Origin: a virus
DNA: 51,251 nucleotides
Reading direction: 5' to 3' (one strand)
Virus record (IMG/VR): IMGVR_UViG_3300032069_000017
Span: 1 to 51,251 of that record
The translations under genes and the position numbers were made by a program. The notes beneath the pieces are model-generated. The model had not been told where the DNA came from, searched no databases, and saw nothing but the letters and a program-made list of their open reading frames with translations. Of this stretch, positions 17,301-24,535 are shown piece by piece; position 1 is the stretch's first letter, and every line of letters starts with the position of its first letter.

Positions 17301-17423
17301 ATGATAAACTTAGCTAATAGTGAAACTTTAATAATAATCTTACTAATCTTAGCTAGTTTAGGAATAATGTTAATGGAATACTTAGAATATTTAGATAAGA
17401 AGGTGGAAACTAATGAAAGTTAA
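17301..17423 (+). CDS. Single-helix membrane peptide
   Basis: A 40-residue peptide with one hydrophobic helix (TLIIILLILASLGIMLM) and an acidic/basic tail. It overlaps the next frame by 11 nt. Confidence 0.5.
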   Translation: MINLANSETLIIILLILASLGIMLMEYLEYLDKKVETNES

Positions 17424-17523
17424 ACTGAAGGATAGAACTATAGGTAGTCACAAACTGCCTAAAGACTTATATACTAAGCCGTTATCTTATAGTAATCGTA
17501 AAAGAAAAATGGAAGTAAAATAA
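17413..17523 (+). CDS. Short basic protein
   Basis: A 36-residue Lys/Arg-rich peptide preceded by GGTGG and overlapping the previous gene. It ends one base before the next ATG. Function unknown. Confidence 0.4.
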   Translation: MKVKLKDRTIGSHKLPKDLYTKPLSYSNRKRKMEVK

Positions 17524-17524
17524 A

Positions 17525-17758
17525 ATGAGAATAAATAGAAAAGATTTGGAAGTAGTAATACAAAGATTAAATAAAATGAGTAAACAGAAATATAGACTAG
17601 ATGGAGCTTATGGTGGCTGGCAATTAGTTTATGAAATTGAAGACACTACAGCTATTAACCAAGTAACCTATGGCTTTAAACCGGCTAGAGAACTATATGA
17701 TATAATCTATGCTATAATAAGATATATAGAAATAGAATCTAAAAAGAATGTGGAATAA
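17525..17758 (+). CDS. Conserved small virus protein (LDGAYGGWQL type)
   Basis: A 77-residue α/β protein with YRLDGAYGGWQLVYE, then a segment with GFKPARELYDIIYAI. This layout resembles short proteins found in many tailed phages, in which a LxGAYGGxxL strand pair precedes a helix. Their role is unknown. Confidence 0.6.
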   Translation: MRINRKDLEVVIQRLNKMSKQKYRLDGAYGGWQLVYEIEDTTAINQVTYGFKPARELYDIIYAIIRYIEIESKKNVE

Positions 17759-17920
17759 ATGAATAAAAATAAATGGTCTAAGGAACTAAAGGAAAAGGTA
17801 ATGAAGTACTATCTTAAAGGAAACTTAGAGGATTTAATAGAACTTATTAATTGGGCTAAGGAAGAACAACAAATAGAAGATTATGAAGAATGTGAATATT
17901 GTGGGGAGTCTGTAGAATGA
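17759..17920 (+). CDS. Small acidic protein with CxxC
   Basis: A 53-residue helical protein ending ECEYCGESVE. It starts at ATG 17759 right after the previous stop and overlaps the next start by ATGA. Confidence 0.5.
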   Translation: MNKNKWSKELKEKVMKYYLKGNLEDLIELINWAKEEQQIEDYEECEYCGESVE

Positions 17921-18186
17921 TAGTAAAAATAGGAAGATACTGTTTCGTAAATAAGGAAGCCTTAGAATCTTTACTAAAAACTGGATTAGTAAAGGAATAT
18001 GACTTTAGCCCAGAAGCTAGAGAAAAGCATGATGAAGAAGCTATATTTAATAAGGATAAAATAAAGATTAAAGTTACAGATAAGGAAATAAAGGAATACT
18101 GGAGTAAGAAACTTAGAGAAACTAAGGAACAGAAGCATATTGAAGTAGGTAAAGAAAAGGTAGCTAATCCTTGGATGGGAAATTAA
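17917..18186 (+). CDS. Hypothetical charged protein
   Basis: An 89-residue protein from the ATG in ATGA overlap (a start 18 nt upstream is possible). A short β N-terminus is followed by a long Lys/Glu-rich helical region. No family recognised. Confidence 0.55.
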   Translation: MIVKIGRYCFVNKEALESLLKTGLVKEYDFSPEAREKHDEEAIFNKDKIKIKVTDKEIKEYWSKKLRETKEQKHIEVGKEKVANPWMGN

Positions 18187-18393
18187 ATGGCTAAAGCTTA
18201 TAATCATAAATTAGTTTGTTCTAAGTGCGGTCATTTAGGATGTTTTCATTATTGGGCTGGTAAAGGTCATTGTAGTATTAAGGAATGTAAATGTGATGGT
18301 GGAAAATATAGTAAGAAAACTAAGCAAACTAACTTAGTAGAAGATTATAAGTTTCCAGATACTAAGAATAGGTTTAAACTTGGAGAAAAATAG
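18187..18393 (+). CDS. Cys/His-rich zinc-binding protein
   Basis: A 68-residue protein with CSKCGHLGCFHYWAGKGHCS and CKC, giving six Cys and several His for one or two zinc sites. The end is basic. Probable nucleic-acid or protein binding. Confidence 0.6.
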   Translation: MAKAYNHKLVCSKCGHLGCFHYWAGKGHCSIKECKCDGGKYSKKTKQTNLVEDYKFPDTKNRFKLGEK

Positions 18394-18395
18394 GT

Positions 18396-18569
18396 ATGGA
18401 TATAAAAGAAGAAGTTAAGAAAAGTTTAAAAGAGGAAAACTTAGGTTTCTGCTTAGGATACTTAGAGAATATACTTATAGATGGTTTAGTATGGAAGTAT
18501 GGATTCAGTGAAGAGGAGGCAAAAGAACTAATAGAAATAGTAATGCAGAAATATATTAAGGGAGAATAA
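18396..18569 (+). CDS. Short acidic helical protein
   Basis: A 57-residue protein of two predicted helices (DIKEEVKKSLKEEN and SEEEAKELIEIVMQKYI). It sits two bases after the preceding stop. Function unknown. Confidence 0.5.
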   Translation: MDIKEEVKKSLKEENLGFCLGYLENILIDGLVWKYGFSEEEAKELIEIVMQKYIKGE

Positions 18570-18571
18570 AT

Positions 18572-18982
18572 ATGAATACAATAAGATATGAAGGTAAGAT
18601 GACAGATTGTTTTCCATCATGGGTTTGGGAAGTAGCTACTGATTACCTACAGAATCCATTTGACTATACTAAAATAATAGATTACCTAAAGAATAAACAT
18701 GGTAAGAAAAGACCTAAGATTATATGGACTACTATAGAAGAAATAACTACTGCACCGGCTATAAGTAAACCTAAGCTTCAGCTATTTCAGTTAGATACTG
18801 GTAAAAATAGTAATAATGGAAAAACTTACTATACTAAGCTACAGACTATATTCACTATAGAAAATACTAACTATCATATAGACCAAGAAGTACTAATATA
18901 CGTTAGTGAATTACTAAGTCAAGTACTAGAAAGAAAGGTTTATCTTTATGAAGATGATAATTTAGTAGTAGAGGTTGAATAA
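18572..18982 (+). CDS. Hypothetical protein
   Basis: A 136-residue α/β protein with Trp-rich start (FPSWVWEVATDYL) and a β-rich middle (LQTIFTIENTNYHI). It has no Cys motif or Walker motif. Family not recognised. Confidence 0.6.
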   Translation: MNTIRYEGKMTDCFPSWVWEVATDYLQNPFDYTKIIDYLKNKHGKKRPKIIWTTIEEITTAPAISKPKLQLFQLDTGKNSNNGKTYYTKLQTIFTIENTNYHIDQEVLIYVSELLSQVLERKVYLYEDDNLVVEVE

Positions 18983-19132
18983 ATGAAGTGTCCTAAATGT
19001 GGTTATCCTAGAATAAAATATAATACTAAGAAACAAATTACTAAGTCTAGAGAAGGAAAGAAAATATCTAATAAAATAGACTTTAAGGCAAAATGTAAAA
19101 GGTGTGGATGGGAAGGAATTATTAATGGCTAA
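18983..19132 (+). CDS. Zinc-ribbon protein
   Basis: A 49-residue protein with MKCPKCGYP and CKRCGWEG pairs around a Lys-rich loop, a classic zinc ribbon as in transcription factors. It overlaps the next frame by 8 nt. Confidence 0.65.
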   Translation: MKCPKCGYPRIKYNTKKQITKSREGKKISNKIDFKAKCKRCGWEGIING

Positions 19133-19235
19133 ACTGAATTTACAGAAACTTAGGAAAGAATGCTCTAATATTCCTATACTACATCATCATAATATTGAAT
19201 TCAGTCATGGTAAGAATAAGCATAAGGAGAAATAA
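19125..19235 (+). CDS. Short basic His-rich peptide
   Basis: A 36-residue frame rich in Lys and His (LHHHNIEFSHGKNKHKEK). Coding is suggested only by the tight overlap with neighbours. Confidence 0.35.
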   Translation: MAKLNLQKLRKECSNIPILHHHNIEFSHGKNKHKEK

Positions 19236-19236
19236 A

Positions 19237-19323
19237 ATGACTAAGTTTCTATATGATTTAGTTATAGAAGGATGTATAAGCTTTAATGAATATAAAAGAA
19301 TAAAGGGGGAAAAGAGTAAATGA
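19237..19323 (+). CDS. Short peptide
   Basis: A 28-residue frame with an ATG right after the preceding stop and an ATGA overlap with the next membrane peptide. No recognisable feature. Confidence 0.35.
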   Translation: MTKFLYDLVIEGCISFNEYKRIKGEKSK

Positions 19324-19397
19324 TAGCTATTATTATCTTTATACTATTATGCTTAATACTATTAGGATTAGCAATATATGCTACTATAGAATGGTGA
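19320..19397 (+). CDS. Single-helix membrane peptide
   Basis: A 25-residue peptide that is almost wholly one hydrophobic helix (AIIIFILLCLILLGLAIY). ATGA overlap with the preceding frame. Confidence 0.45.
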   Translation: MIAIIIFILLCLILLGLAIYATIEW

Positions 19398-19401
19398 AAT
19401 A

Positions 19402-19647
19402 ATGAACTACATAGTATTATATATTTTACTGGGTTGGGCTTTATTTCTTATGGTAGGATTCTTCTATAGCTTACTTATTAAGCCTAAGAAACCTATTAGT
19501 ACTAAGAAACTTAATAATAAACCTTTAAAGAAGAACTATAATAAAGAATATAATGCTTATGCTATCTGTAGGGCTATGCAAAAGAAGTATAGATGGACAG
19601 AAGAAAAGTATAAAAGGTGTGTTAAGAAAGTATTAAGTAGAAGATAA
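19402..19647 (+). CDS. Membrane-anchored small protein
   Basis: An 81-residue protein: an N-terminal transmembrane helix (about 3-25), a Lys-rich linker, and a conserved-looking tail with CRAMQKKYRWTEEKYKRCV, in which two Cys flank a helix. It probably sits in the membrane with the tail in the cytoplasm. Confidence 0.6.
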   Translation: MNYIVLYILLGWALFLMVGFFYSLLIKPKKPISTKKLNNKPLKKNYNKEYNAYAICRAMQKKYRWTEEKYKRCVKKVLSRR

Positions 19648-19652
19648 TAAGT

Positions 19653-19886
19653 ATGATGTTTAAGACTCCGGATGGCACTTATTCTTATCCAGAAATAGTT
19701 GCTTTAAGATGTATAATAACTTATTCACAGTATATAGTCTTTAATGGATATGAAGTACTAGAACATGAAAAGAGGGATACGGTAGTAGAAGAATGGCTTG
19801 CTGGAATAATTAAACTAGCTATGAATACTAAAGAAGCTGAGAATATGTTAAGAAAATATAAAGAGAGGGATGACTATGTTAGATAG
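19653..19886 (+). CDS. Hypothetical protein
   Basis: A 77-residue helical protein with an aromatic N-terminus (FKTPDGTYSYPEIVAL) and two later helices. It overlaps the next membrane peptide by 11 nt. Confidence 0.55.
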   Translation: MMFKTPDGTYSYPEIVALRCIITYSQYIVFNGYEVLEHEKRDTVVEEWLAGIIKLAMNTKEAENMLRKYKERDDYVR

Positions 19887-19983
19887 TTTATTTTGGAATA
19901 TTATACTTCTATTCTGGTTATTAATAGCCTTCATAGTAATGGCAGGAATAGTTTTAAGTTGGCTAACTAAGAAGGGATATTAA
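19876..19983 (+). CDS. Single-helix membrane peptide
   Basis: A 35-residue peptide with one long hydrophobic helix (NIILLFWLLIAFIVMAGIVL) and a basic end. Its stop abuts the apparent ATA start of the glycosylase gene. Confidence 0.5.
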   Translation: MLDSLFWNIILLFWLLIAFIVMAGIVLSWLTKKGY

Positions 19984-20583
19984 ATAGAAAAGTATATAGA
20001 TAAGACTGATAGGCTTACTAAACTAAAAGAACAAGTAGAACAGTGTACTAAATGTAGAAACTTAGTAGAAAGTAGAAAACTATATCCTTATGGGAAGCCA
20101 ACATTTGGTTATGGTAATCCTAATAGTAAGATAATACTTATAGGAGAAGCACCCGGACATCTAGGTTGTGGAAGAACCGGTAAACCGTTTATGGGTGATA
20201 GAAGTGGTGATATATACCTTAGAGCCTTAAGAGAATCTAGATTAGAATATGACCAAGTTTATACTACTAATGTTGTTAAGTGCTGTCCATTAGCTAATAG
20301 AACACCTACTAAGGAAGAAATAGAAAACTGTAGAATTTGGCTAAAGAAGGAAATAGAAATAGTTAATCCCAGAATAATAGTTTGTCTTGGAAGAACTGCG
20401 GCTAACTGGTTTGGTATAAGGGATAACCTTAATAAAGCACTAGTTACTAATTATAAATATGGAGAACAGCTTGTTAAGGTTTTATACCATCCCGCGTATC
20501 CATTGCGTTGTGGAAGCCAAGCTGTTCTCCAGTGGCTATCAATATTTAGATTAACTATAAAGGAGATTAATAAAATTGTCTAA
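19984..20583 (+). CDS. Family 4-type uracil-DNA glycosylase, apparent ATA start
   Basis: A 199-residue enzyme that removes uracil from DNA. Visible motifs: CTKC (residues 21-24), the active-site motif GEAPG (about 54-58), CC in VKCCP plus a later C in IENCRIWL for the 4Fe-4S cluster, and HPAYPLR near 168. The first in-frame ATG is at 20191, which would delete the catalytic motif and two cluster Cys. The frame opens right after the preceding stop at ATA 19984, preceded by AAGGGAT. The start is therefore probably ATA, giving IEKYIDKTDRL. It may protect AT-rich viral DNA from deaminated cytosine. Confidence 0.85.
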   Translation: MEKYIDKTDRLTKLKEQVEQCTKCRNLVESRKLYPYGKPTFGYGNPNSKIILIGEAPGHLGCGRTGKPFMGDRSGDIYLRALRESRLEYDQVYTTNVVKCCPLANRTPTKEEIENCRIWLKKEIEIVNPRIIVCLGRTAANWFGIRDNLNKALVTNYKYGEQLVKVLYHPAYPLRCGSQAVLQWLSIFRLTIKEINKIV

Positions 20584-20613
20584 GTTTCCAATAACCGTTT
20601 ATGGGGTTAAAAG

Positions 20614-21186
20614 ATGACAGGAAAGCTTATTATAGTTTGTGGTGTAGATGGTTCAGGGAAAACTACATTAATTGAAGGGCTTAGACGTTTAGGAATACCA
20701 GACTATATATTTAACTATTCATATCCAAAGATGTGGAGTATAGATACTAATGGAGCATTTGCTATGGGTGAATATATAGCTAGTTTAAGAATATTTCAAC
20801 AGCTAATAATTAGGGATAAAGTAATAGTTACAGATAGATTCCATTTAGGTGAATATGTGTATGGTATAGTTATGAGACACTATCCTAAATGGTTTGCAGA
20901 GAAAATAGTAGAAGACGTAGAAGATTATATGCTTAATGATGATTTAATACTAAAGTTTCCTATATATATTATAATACTACATAGTTCACCTTCTACTATA
21001 TTAAAAAGGAAAGGAAGCTTAAAGGGTGAATATCCAACAACAGAAGAAGAACTTTATGATATAGATAAATACTATACTATTGTTCCTACTAGGATTAAGT
21101 GTCTCCATATAACTACTGATTCTTTAAAGTATAATAATCACCAAGATTTAGTATTAAAAGAAGTAGTGAAGTGGTTAAGTGGTTAA
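20614..21186 (+). CDS. Thymidylate kinase-like deoxynucleotide kinase
   Basis: A 190-residue P-loop kinase: Walker A GVDGSGKTT at residues 10-18, a TDRFHLGEYVYG segment at about 71-82 corresponding to the DR(Y/F) motif of dNMP kinases, and a lid-like basic region (LKRKGSLKGEYP). It should phosphorylate a deoxynucleoside monophosphate. With the synthase homologue at 22335, dTMP or a modified dCMP is a likely substrate. It precedes the split phosphoesterase gene. Confidence 0.75.
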   Translation: MTGKLIIVCGVDGSGKTTLIEGLRRLGIPDYIFNYSYPKMWSIDTNGAFAMGEYIASLRIFQQLIIRDKVIVTDRFHLGEYVYGIVMRHYPKWFAEKIVEDVEDYMLNDDLILKFPIYIIILHSSPSTILKRKGSLKGEYPTTEEELYDIDKYYTIVPTRIKCLHITTDSLKYNNHQDLVLKEVVKWLSG

Positions 21187-21232
21187 TTACTGGTTTACTG
21201 CTGATACACATTTTGGACATGCTAACAGTTAA
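21179..21232 (+). pseudogene. Orphan 5' end of a metallophosphoesterase gene
   Basis: From GTG 21179 the frame reads VNYWFTADTHFGHAN, then Ser-stop. This is the first metal-binding motif of the phosphoesterase whose body lies at 21854-22348. The natural next residues (IIKYTKRPF) appear only after the HNH gene. The insertion therefore separates this fragment from the rest of its gene. Confidence 0.75.
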
Positions 21233-21271
21233 ATAGTAGGGGACTCCTTTATTATAATATAGGTGAGAAAT

Positions 21272-21823
21272 TTGGTGAAGCTAGGAAAAGAAAATCCAAA
21301 TTATAAACATGGAAGATATATTAAAAATAACTGTAAAACTTGTAATAAACCAATTGACCCAAGGAGTACTTTTTGTCATAAATGTAGACCAAATAGAGGT
21401 CATCCATTATCTCTTGAAGTTAAGAAAAAAATAGGTCTAGCATCCAAATCTAAGTTTACTAATGAATATAAAGAAAAGCATTATAGAAGTAAATTTAGAA
21501 ATACAAAACACCGAGCAATTAATGGATATATTTTAGTTAAAAATTATGACCACCCAAATAGAGATTCACATAATAATATTCTTGAACATGTTCTTATTAT
21601 GAGCCAGTCTCTTAGAAGACCTTTAATTAAAGGAGAAGTTATTCACCATATTAATTTTGATAGAGCAGATAATAATATTCTAAATCTTTATTTATATAAA
21701 AATCGTTCTGAACATATTCATAAAGCACAAGGTTCTTTATTTTCTCTTGTAAAAGAATTATTAAGGAGAAATATAATTTCCTTTGAGGATGGTAAATATA
21801 AAATTAGGAGGAGAAGTCCTTGA
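21272..21823 (+). CDS. HNH homing endonuclease inserted in the phosphoesterase gene
   Basis: About 183 residues from TTG 21272, five bases after GGTGA (an in-frame GTG at 21263 overlaps that site). An N-terminal zinc ribbon (CKTC, then CHKC) and a basic stretch are followed by an HNH_3-type domain: GYILVKNYDHPN, EHVLIM, EVIHHINFDRADNNILNL. A helical C-terminus follows. This is the usual layout of phage homing enzymes. Its stop overlaps the TTG that restarts the phosphoesterase (TTGA). Confidence 0.8.
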   Translation: MVKLGKENPNYKHGRYIKNNCKTCNKPIDPRSTFCHKCRPNRGHPLSLEVKKKIGLASKSKFTNEYKEKHYRSKFRNTKHRAINGYILVKNYDHPNRDSHNNILEHVLIMSQSLRRPLIKGEVIHHINFDRADNNILNLYLYKNRSEHIHKAQGSLFSLVKELLRRNIISFEDGKYKIRRRSP

Positions 21824-22348
21824 ACTATTGGTTTACGGCGGACACCCACTTTCGGACATAGTAATATAATAAAATATACTAAGCGTCCCTTTAAGAATGT
21901 AGGAGAAATGGATTACCAATTAATACAAAACTGGAATAGTAGAGTAAAGCTAGAAGATATAGTATTTCACTTAGGAGACTTCTGTTTTAAACAATTAGAA
22001 AATAAGACTGTTAAATACTATACTGACCTATTAAATGGACAAATAATATTTATTAGGGGTAATCATGATTCTAATAATGGTATAAAAACTTGTATAGAAA
22101 GTATTGAAATTTATCTAGGTGGAAAGCACCTTTTATTAGTTCATAGACCAGAACAATCTGCTAAAGGATATGATTTATGTTTAGTAGGACATGTTCATGA
22201 TGCTTGGAAATTCCAGACTATATCCTTTAGGAAATGGGGAAAGTGGGATGTTTGTAATGTAGGAGTAGATGTTTGGGATTTTAAACCGGTTAATATTAAT
22301 GAAATACTAGATGCATACAAGGAGTGGAAGAAGAATGTATCTGTTTAA
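21820..22348 (+). pseudogene. Metallophosphoesterase, frameshifted near its start
   Basis: From TTG 21820, after AGGAGGAG, the frame reads NYWFTADTHF, then meets CGG ACA TAG. Dropping C21853 restores GHSNIIKYTKRPF and runs open to 22348, giving about 175 residues. Calcineurin-like motifs: D-x-H (TADTHFGH), HLGDF, IRGNHDS, LLVHRP, VGHVHDAW. The 5' codons repeat the fragment at 21179 with mostly different synonymous codons. The extra base is an assembly error, a disabling mutation, or a +1 shift site (TTT then rare CGG, allowing re-pairing on TTC). Confidence 0.75.
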
Positions 22349-23300
22349 AGGAGATTGTGTCCCTTCATTATACGCTAAGATTCTAGAAACCGTATTAAAT
22401 GAAGGTATTAATATAGGTCCACGTGGGTTATTAACAAAAGAATTAAGTCCAGTATGTATAGAAATTACTAATCCTAGACAAAGGCTTTTTGGTCATCCGC
22501 ATAGAAAAGAAGTTAGTATATTTACGTATATAGAAGGATTATGGATATTATTAAAGGAAGCTTCAGTAGATAGACTAGTTCACTATGTACCAGCTATGGC
22601 TAACTTTACACATGAAAATACTAAGTTTCTAGATGGGGCTTATGGACCAGCTATAGGTAATCAATTAGAGGAAGTATATAATAGACTAAAGGCTGACACA
22701 GATACTAGGCAAGCTATAGTAATAATAAACCAACCACAACTTCACCATTTACCTACTAAGGATTATCCATGCACACTAAGTTTCCAGTTCCTAATAAGAA
22801 ATAAGAAGCTAGATATGATAGCTACTATGCGTAGTCAAGATGCATGGTTAGGATTAGTATACGATACAGGTGAATTTCAATGGTTCCAGTCTATCTTAGC
22901 TGGATGGCTAGGAGTAGAAGTAGGAAGGTATATTCATATTGATGGTTCTCTTCATTTATATGAGAAGGATTTTGTTAAAGCTAAAGAAGTAATAGACAAT
23001 GATGGTTCTTTTAATCTATATGATAAAGCTGAAGTTCTAGATGAAAGAGTACCCAAGGAGGACTTTGATATAATGCTGAAGAATCTAGCTTTGTGGGAAG
23101 AATGTTGGAGAATAGATAAGCTTATACCAACTGATATTGATATATACTTTAAAAATAAGTTCTACCATAATTTAGCTAGTATAATAATGGCGTATAATCT
23201 TAGATTACAAGGAAAAAAGAATGAAGCTTATTGGATAGTTCAAGGTGGTAAAAGTGATTTAGCTATTATTTATGAGCAACGTTGGAGACAGAATAAATGA
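22335..23300 (+). CDS. Thymidylate synthase family enzyme, possibly dCMP hydroxymethylase
   Basis: A 321-residue protein of normal family length, starting at ATG 22335 within the end of the preceding gene. Catalytic Cys lies in YPCTLSFQF at residue 146. RSQDAWLGLVYD spans about 167-177 and HIDGSLHLYEKD about 201-212. In thymidylate synthases the residue at position 177 is Asn (LGLPFN), which selects dUMP; here it is Asp, as in T4-type dCMP hydroxymethylases. I infer 5-hydroxymethyl-dCMP as the product, using methylene-tetrahydrofolate. Family assignment is firm, substrate is not. Confidence 0.8.
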   Translation: MYLFKGDCVPSLYAKILETVLNEGINIGPRGLLTKELSPVCIEITNPRQRLFGHPHRKEVSIFTYIEGLWILLKEASVDRLVHYVPAMANFTHENTKFLDGAYGPAIGNQLEEVYNRLKADTDTRQAIVIINQPQLHHLPTKDYPCTLSFQFLIRNKKLDMIATMRSQDAWLGLVYDTGEFQWFQSILAGWLGVEVGRYIHIDGSLHLYEKDFVKAKEVIDNDGSFNLYDKAEVLDERVPKEDFDIMLKNLALWEECWRIDKLIPTDIDIYFKNKFYHNLASIIMAYNLRLQGKKNEAYWIVQGGKSDLAIIYEQRWRQNK

Positions 23301-23572
23301 CTCAAAGTGGAAATTATTATTATAAACATGCTGGTGTTTTGTCTTCGTGGCGCATACCTGTATGTGTAATATGTAAAAGATTCTTAAATAAGTTCCAAGA
23401 TAAATATTGTAATCGATGCGCTAAGGAAGTTTATAGAAAAGAAGCAAATAAAGCTAACAGAAAATATTTAAAGAAACGTTATAGAATTGATAGTGAATAT
23501 AGAAAATTATGTTTACTTAAGTTAGAAGTTCTAACAAATCCTAATAGATTTAATGTTGGAGATACAGTATAA
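23297..23572 (+). CDS. Zinc-ribbon basic protein
   Basis: A 91-residue protein starting in ATGA overlap. CVICKRFLNKFQDKYCNRC gives a Cx2C-x12-Cx2C ribbon, then a Lys/Arg-rich helix. It is a paralogue of the protein at 34295-34501 (CISCGRFLSKYQTKYCSVC). Probably binds nucleic acid. Confidence 0.65.
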   Translation: MTQSGNYYYKHAGVLSSWRIPVCVICKRFLNKFQDKYCNRCAKEVYRKEANKANRKYLKKRYRIDSEYRKLCLLKLEVLTNPNRFNVGDTV

Positions 23573-23596
23573 AATGCTATCTGGGTGGAGAAATAA

Positions 23597-23791
23597 GTGA
23601 AGTTATTTAATAGAGAACATAACCTATATCATAAAGGTGAAGTCCCAGAAAATATAAAGAAATCTAATGATAAGGTTGGTGGAATATTTTATAGAGGAAA
23701 CTATTATGAAGTTCACTTTGCTAATAGGGTGGAATTTAGAACCTTAAATAATAGGATTATAGGATGGAGTGAAATAGAAGTTGTTAAGTGA
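23597..23791 (+). CDS. Hypothetical small protein
   Basis: A 64-residue β-rich protein with a GTG start. Tyr/Phe-rich strands (GGIFYRGNYYEVHFANRVEF) look like a small SH3-like barrel, but no family is recognised. It overlaps the deaminase-like gene by 11 nt. Confidence 0.55.
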   Translation: MKLFNREHNLYHKGEVPENIKKSNDKVGGIFYRGNYYEVHFANRVEFRTLNNRIIGWSEIEVVK

Positions 23792-24200
23792 CAAAGAAGT
23801 ATTAGAAGCAATTAAGTGGAACAAAATAGTAATAGAACCATTTAATAGAGAACGGCTTGGACCATGTAGTTATGATATTACTACCAGAATAGTAAAAGAA
23901 GATGAAGAAAGCTTATACTTAGTAAGTGAAGAAACTATTACTATAGGTAAAGATATAGTAGGTATAGGAATACTAAGAAGCAATGCAAGCAAAAGAGTTA
24001 GTCCAGTAATAGCTAGTTATAGTCAGTTAATAGACCCCGGTTATAGTGGTAAACTAATATTTAGAATATTAAAACTGAAGTTTCCTATTGGTGATATAGC
24101 TAATCTATTTCAGATAGTATTTTTTAGATTAAGGAATAAAGTAGAGGTTGGATACAACGAACGTAGTAAAAGTACTGCGATGGGTAGACAAGGCTTTTAA
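23781..24200 (+). CDS. dCTP deaminase/dUTPase-fold protein
   Basis: A 139-residue protein with a TTG start (MLSDKEVLEAIK). Family landmarks: PFNRERLGPCSYDI, LRSNASKR (the RSxxxR of the active site) and IDPGYSGKL. In typical dCTP deaminases IDPGxxG is followed by a strand with the catalytic Glu (VLEF); here the strand reads LIFRI, so that Glu seems absent by eye. It is also shorter than the usual 170-200 residues. It may be a dUTPase-like or regulatory member. Confidence 0.7.
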   Translation: MLSDKEVLEAIKWNKIVIEPFNRERLGPCSYDITTRIVKEDEESLYLVSEETITIGKDIVGIGILRSNASKRVSPVIASYSQLIDPGYSGKLIFRILKLKFPIGDIANLFQIVFFRLRNKVEVGYNERSKSTAMGRQGF

Positions 24201-24366
24201 AGATAAAGCTTTACGAAAGACGATAGTCTATAGAACATTAGGAATAGCTACTGGGTTCCTTATAAGCTATGGTATATTTAGAACTGTTGAAGTTTGTTTA
24301 GAATTGACAATAGCTATAGAACTTGCTCATTCTGTATTATATTATATAATGGAGAAATTCTACTAA
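24148..24366 (+). CDS. DUF2061-like membrane protein
   Basis: A 72-residue protein with the DUF2061 layout: basic start (ALRKTIVYRTLGIATGFLISYGIF), a second helix, and an end with AHSVLYYIMEKFY, where family members have a (Y)YxHERxW-like terminus. Two membrane helices. It starts at TTG 24148 inside the previous gene, a 53-nt overlap. Function in the family is unknown. Confidence 0.6.
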   Translation: MDTTNVVKVLRWVDKAFKDKALRKTIVYRTLGIATGFLISYGIFRTVEVCLELTIAIELAHSVLYYIMEKFY

Positions 24367-24369
24367 TGG

Positions 24370-24400
24370 AAAGGTTTATTAATAAGATTAAGTATAGTAT
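24370..24400 (+). promoter_or_regulatory. Promoter of the predicted RNA gene
   Basis: These 31 bases match the methyltransferase promoter at 25050-25080 in 26 positions, including AAAGGTTTATTAA (BRE/TATA) and GTATAGTAT at the expected start-site distance. Here there is no fitting protein start downstream; a GC-rich folded segment follows. Confidence 0.65.
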
Positions 24401-24535
24401 TATAATGCCGGTCCTAAGTCTAAAGGACTGGTACTTTATACGTCCTGAGAAACTGGGCGTCCACTCAACGTACCATGGCTCAGGCGGTGGCAGAAGAGCT
24501 TCGACGGGAGCTAGAACGAGCCTGCTACCGTATTT
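24400..24535 (+). ncRNA. Predicted structured RNA
   Basis: A GC-rich segment in very AT-rich surroundings with several strong stems: 24407-24414 with 24425-24432 (8 bp with GU pairs), 24440-24445 with 24455-24460 (6 bp), 24485-24493 with 24522-24530 (9 bp, one GU), which encloses 24497-24502 with 24507-24512 (6 bp, loop GACG). An alternative GGCTC/GAGCC pairing (24477-24481 with 24518-24522) could form a switch or pseudoknot. Frames through it have unusual composition and no proper start. It is not a tRNA and matches no RNA class I can recall. Confidence 0.55.

Noticed and set aside
24400-24535. tRNA gene
   Set aside because: Stems do not form a cloverleaf and there is no TTC-type T loop or acceptor pairing.
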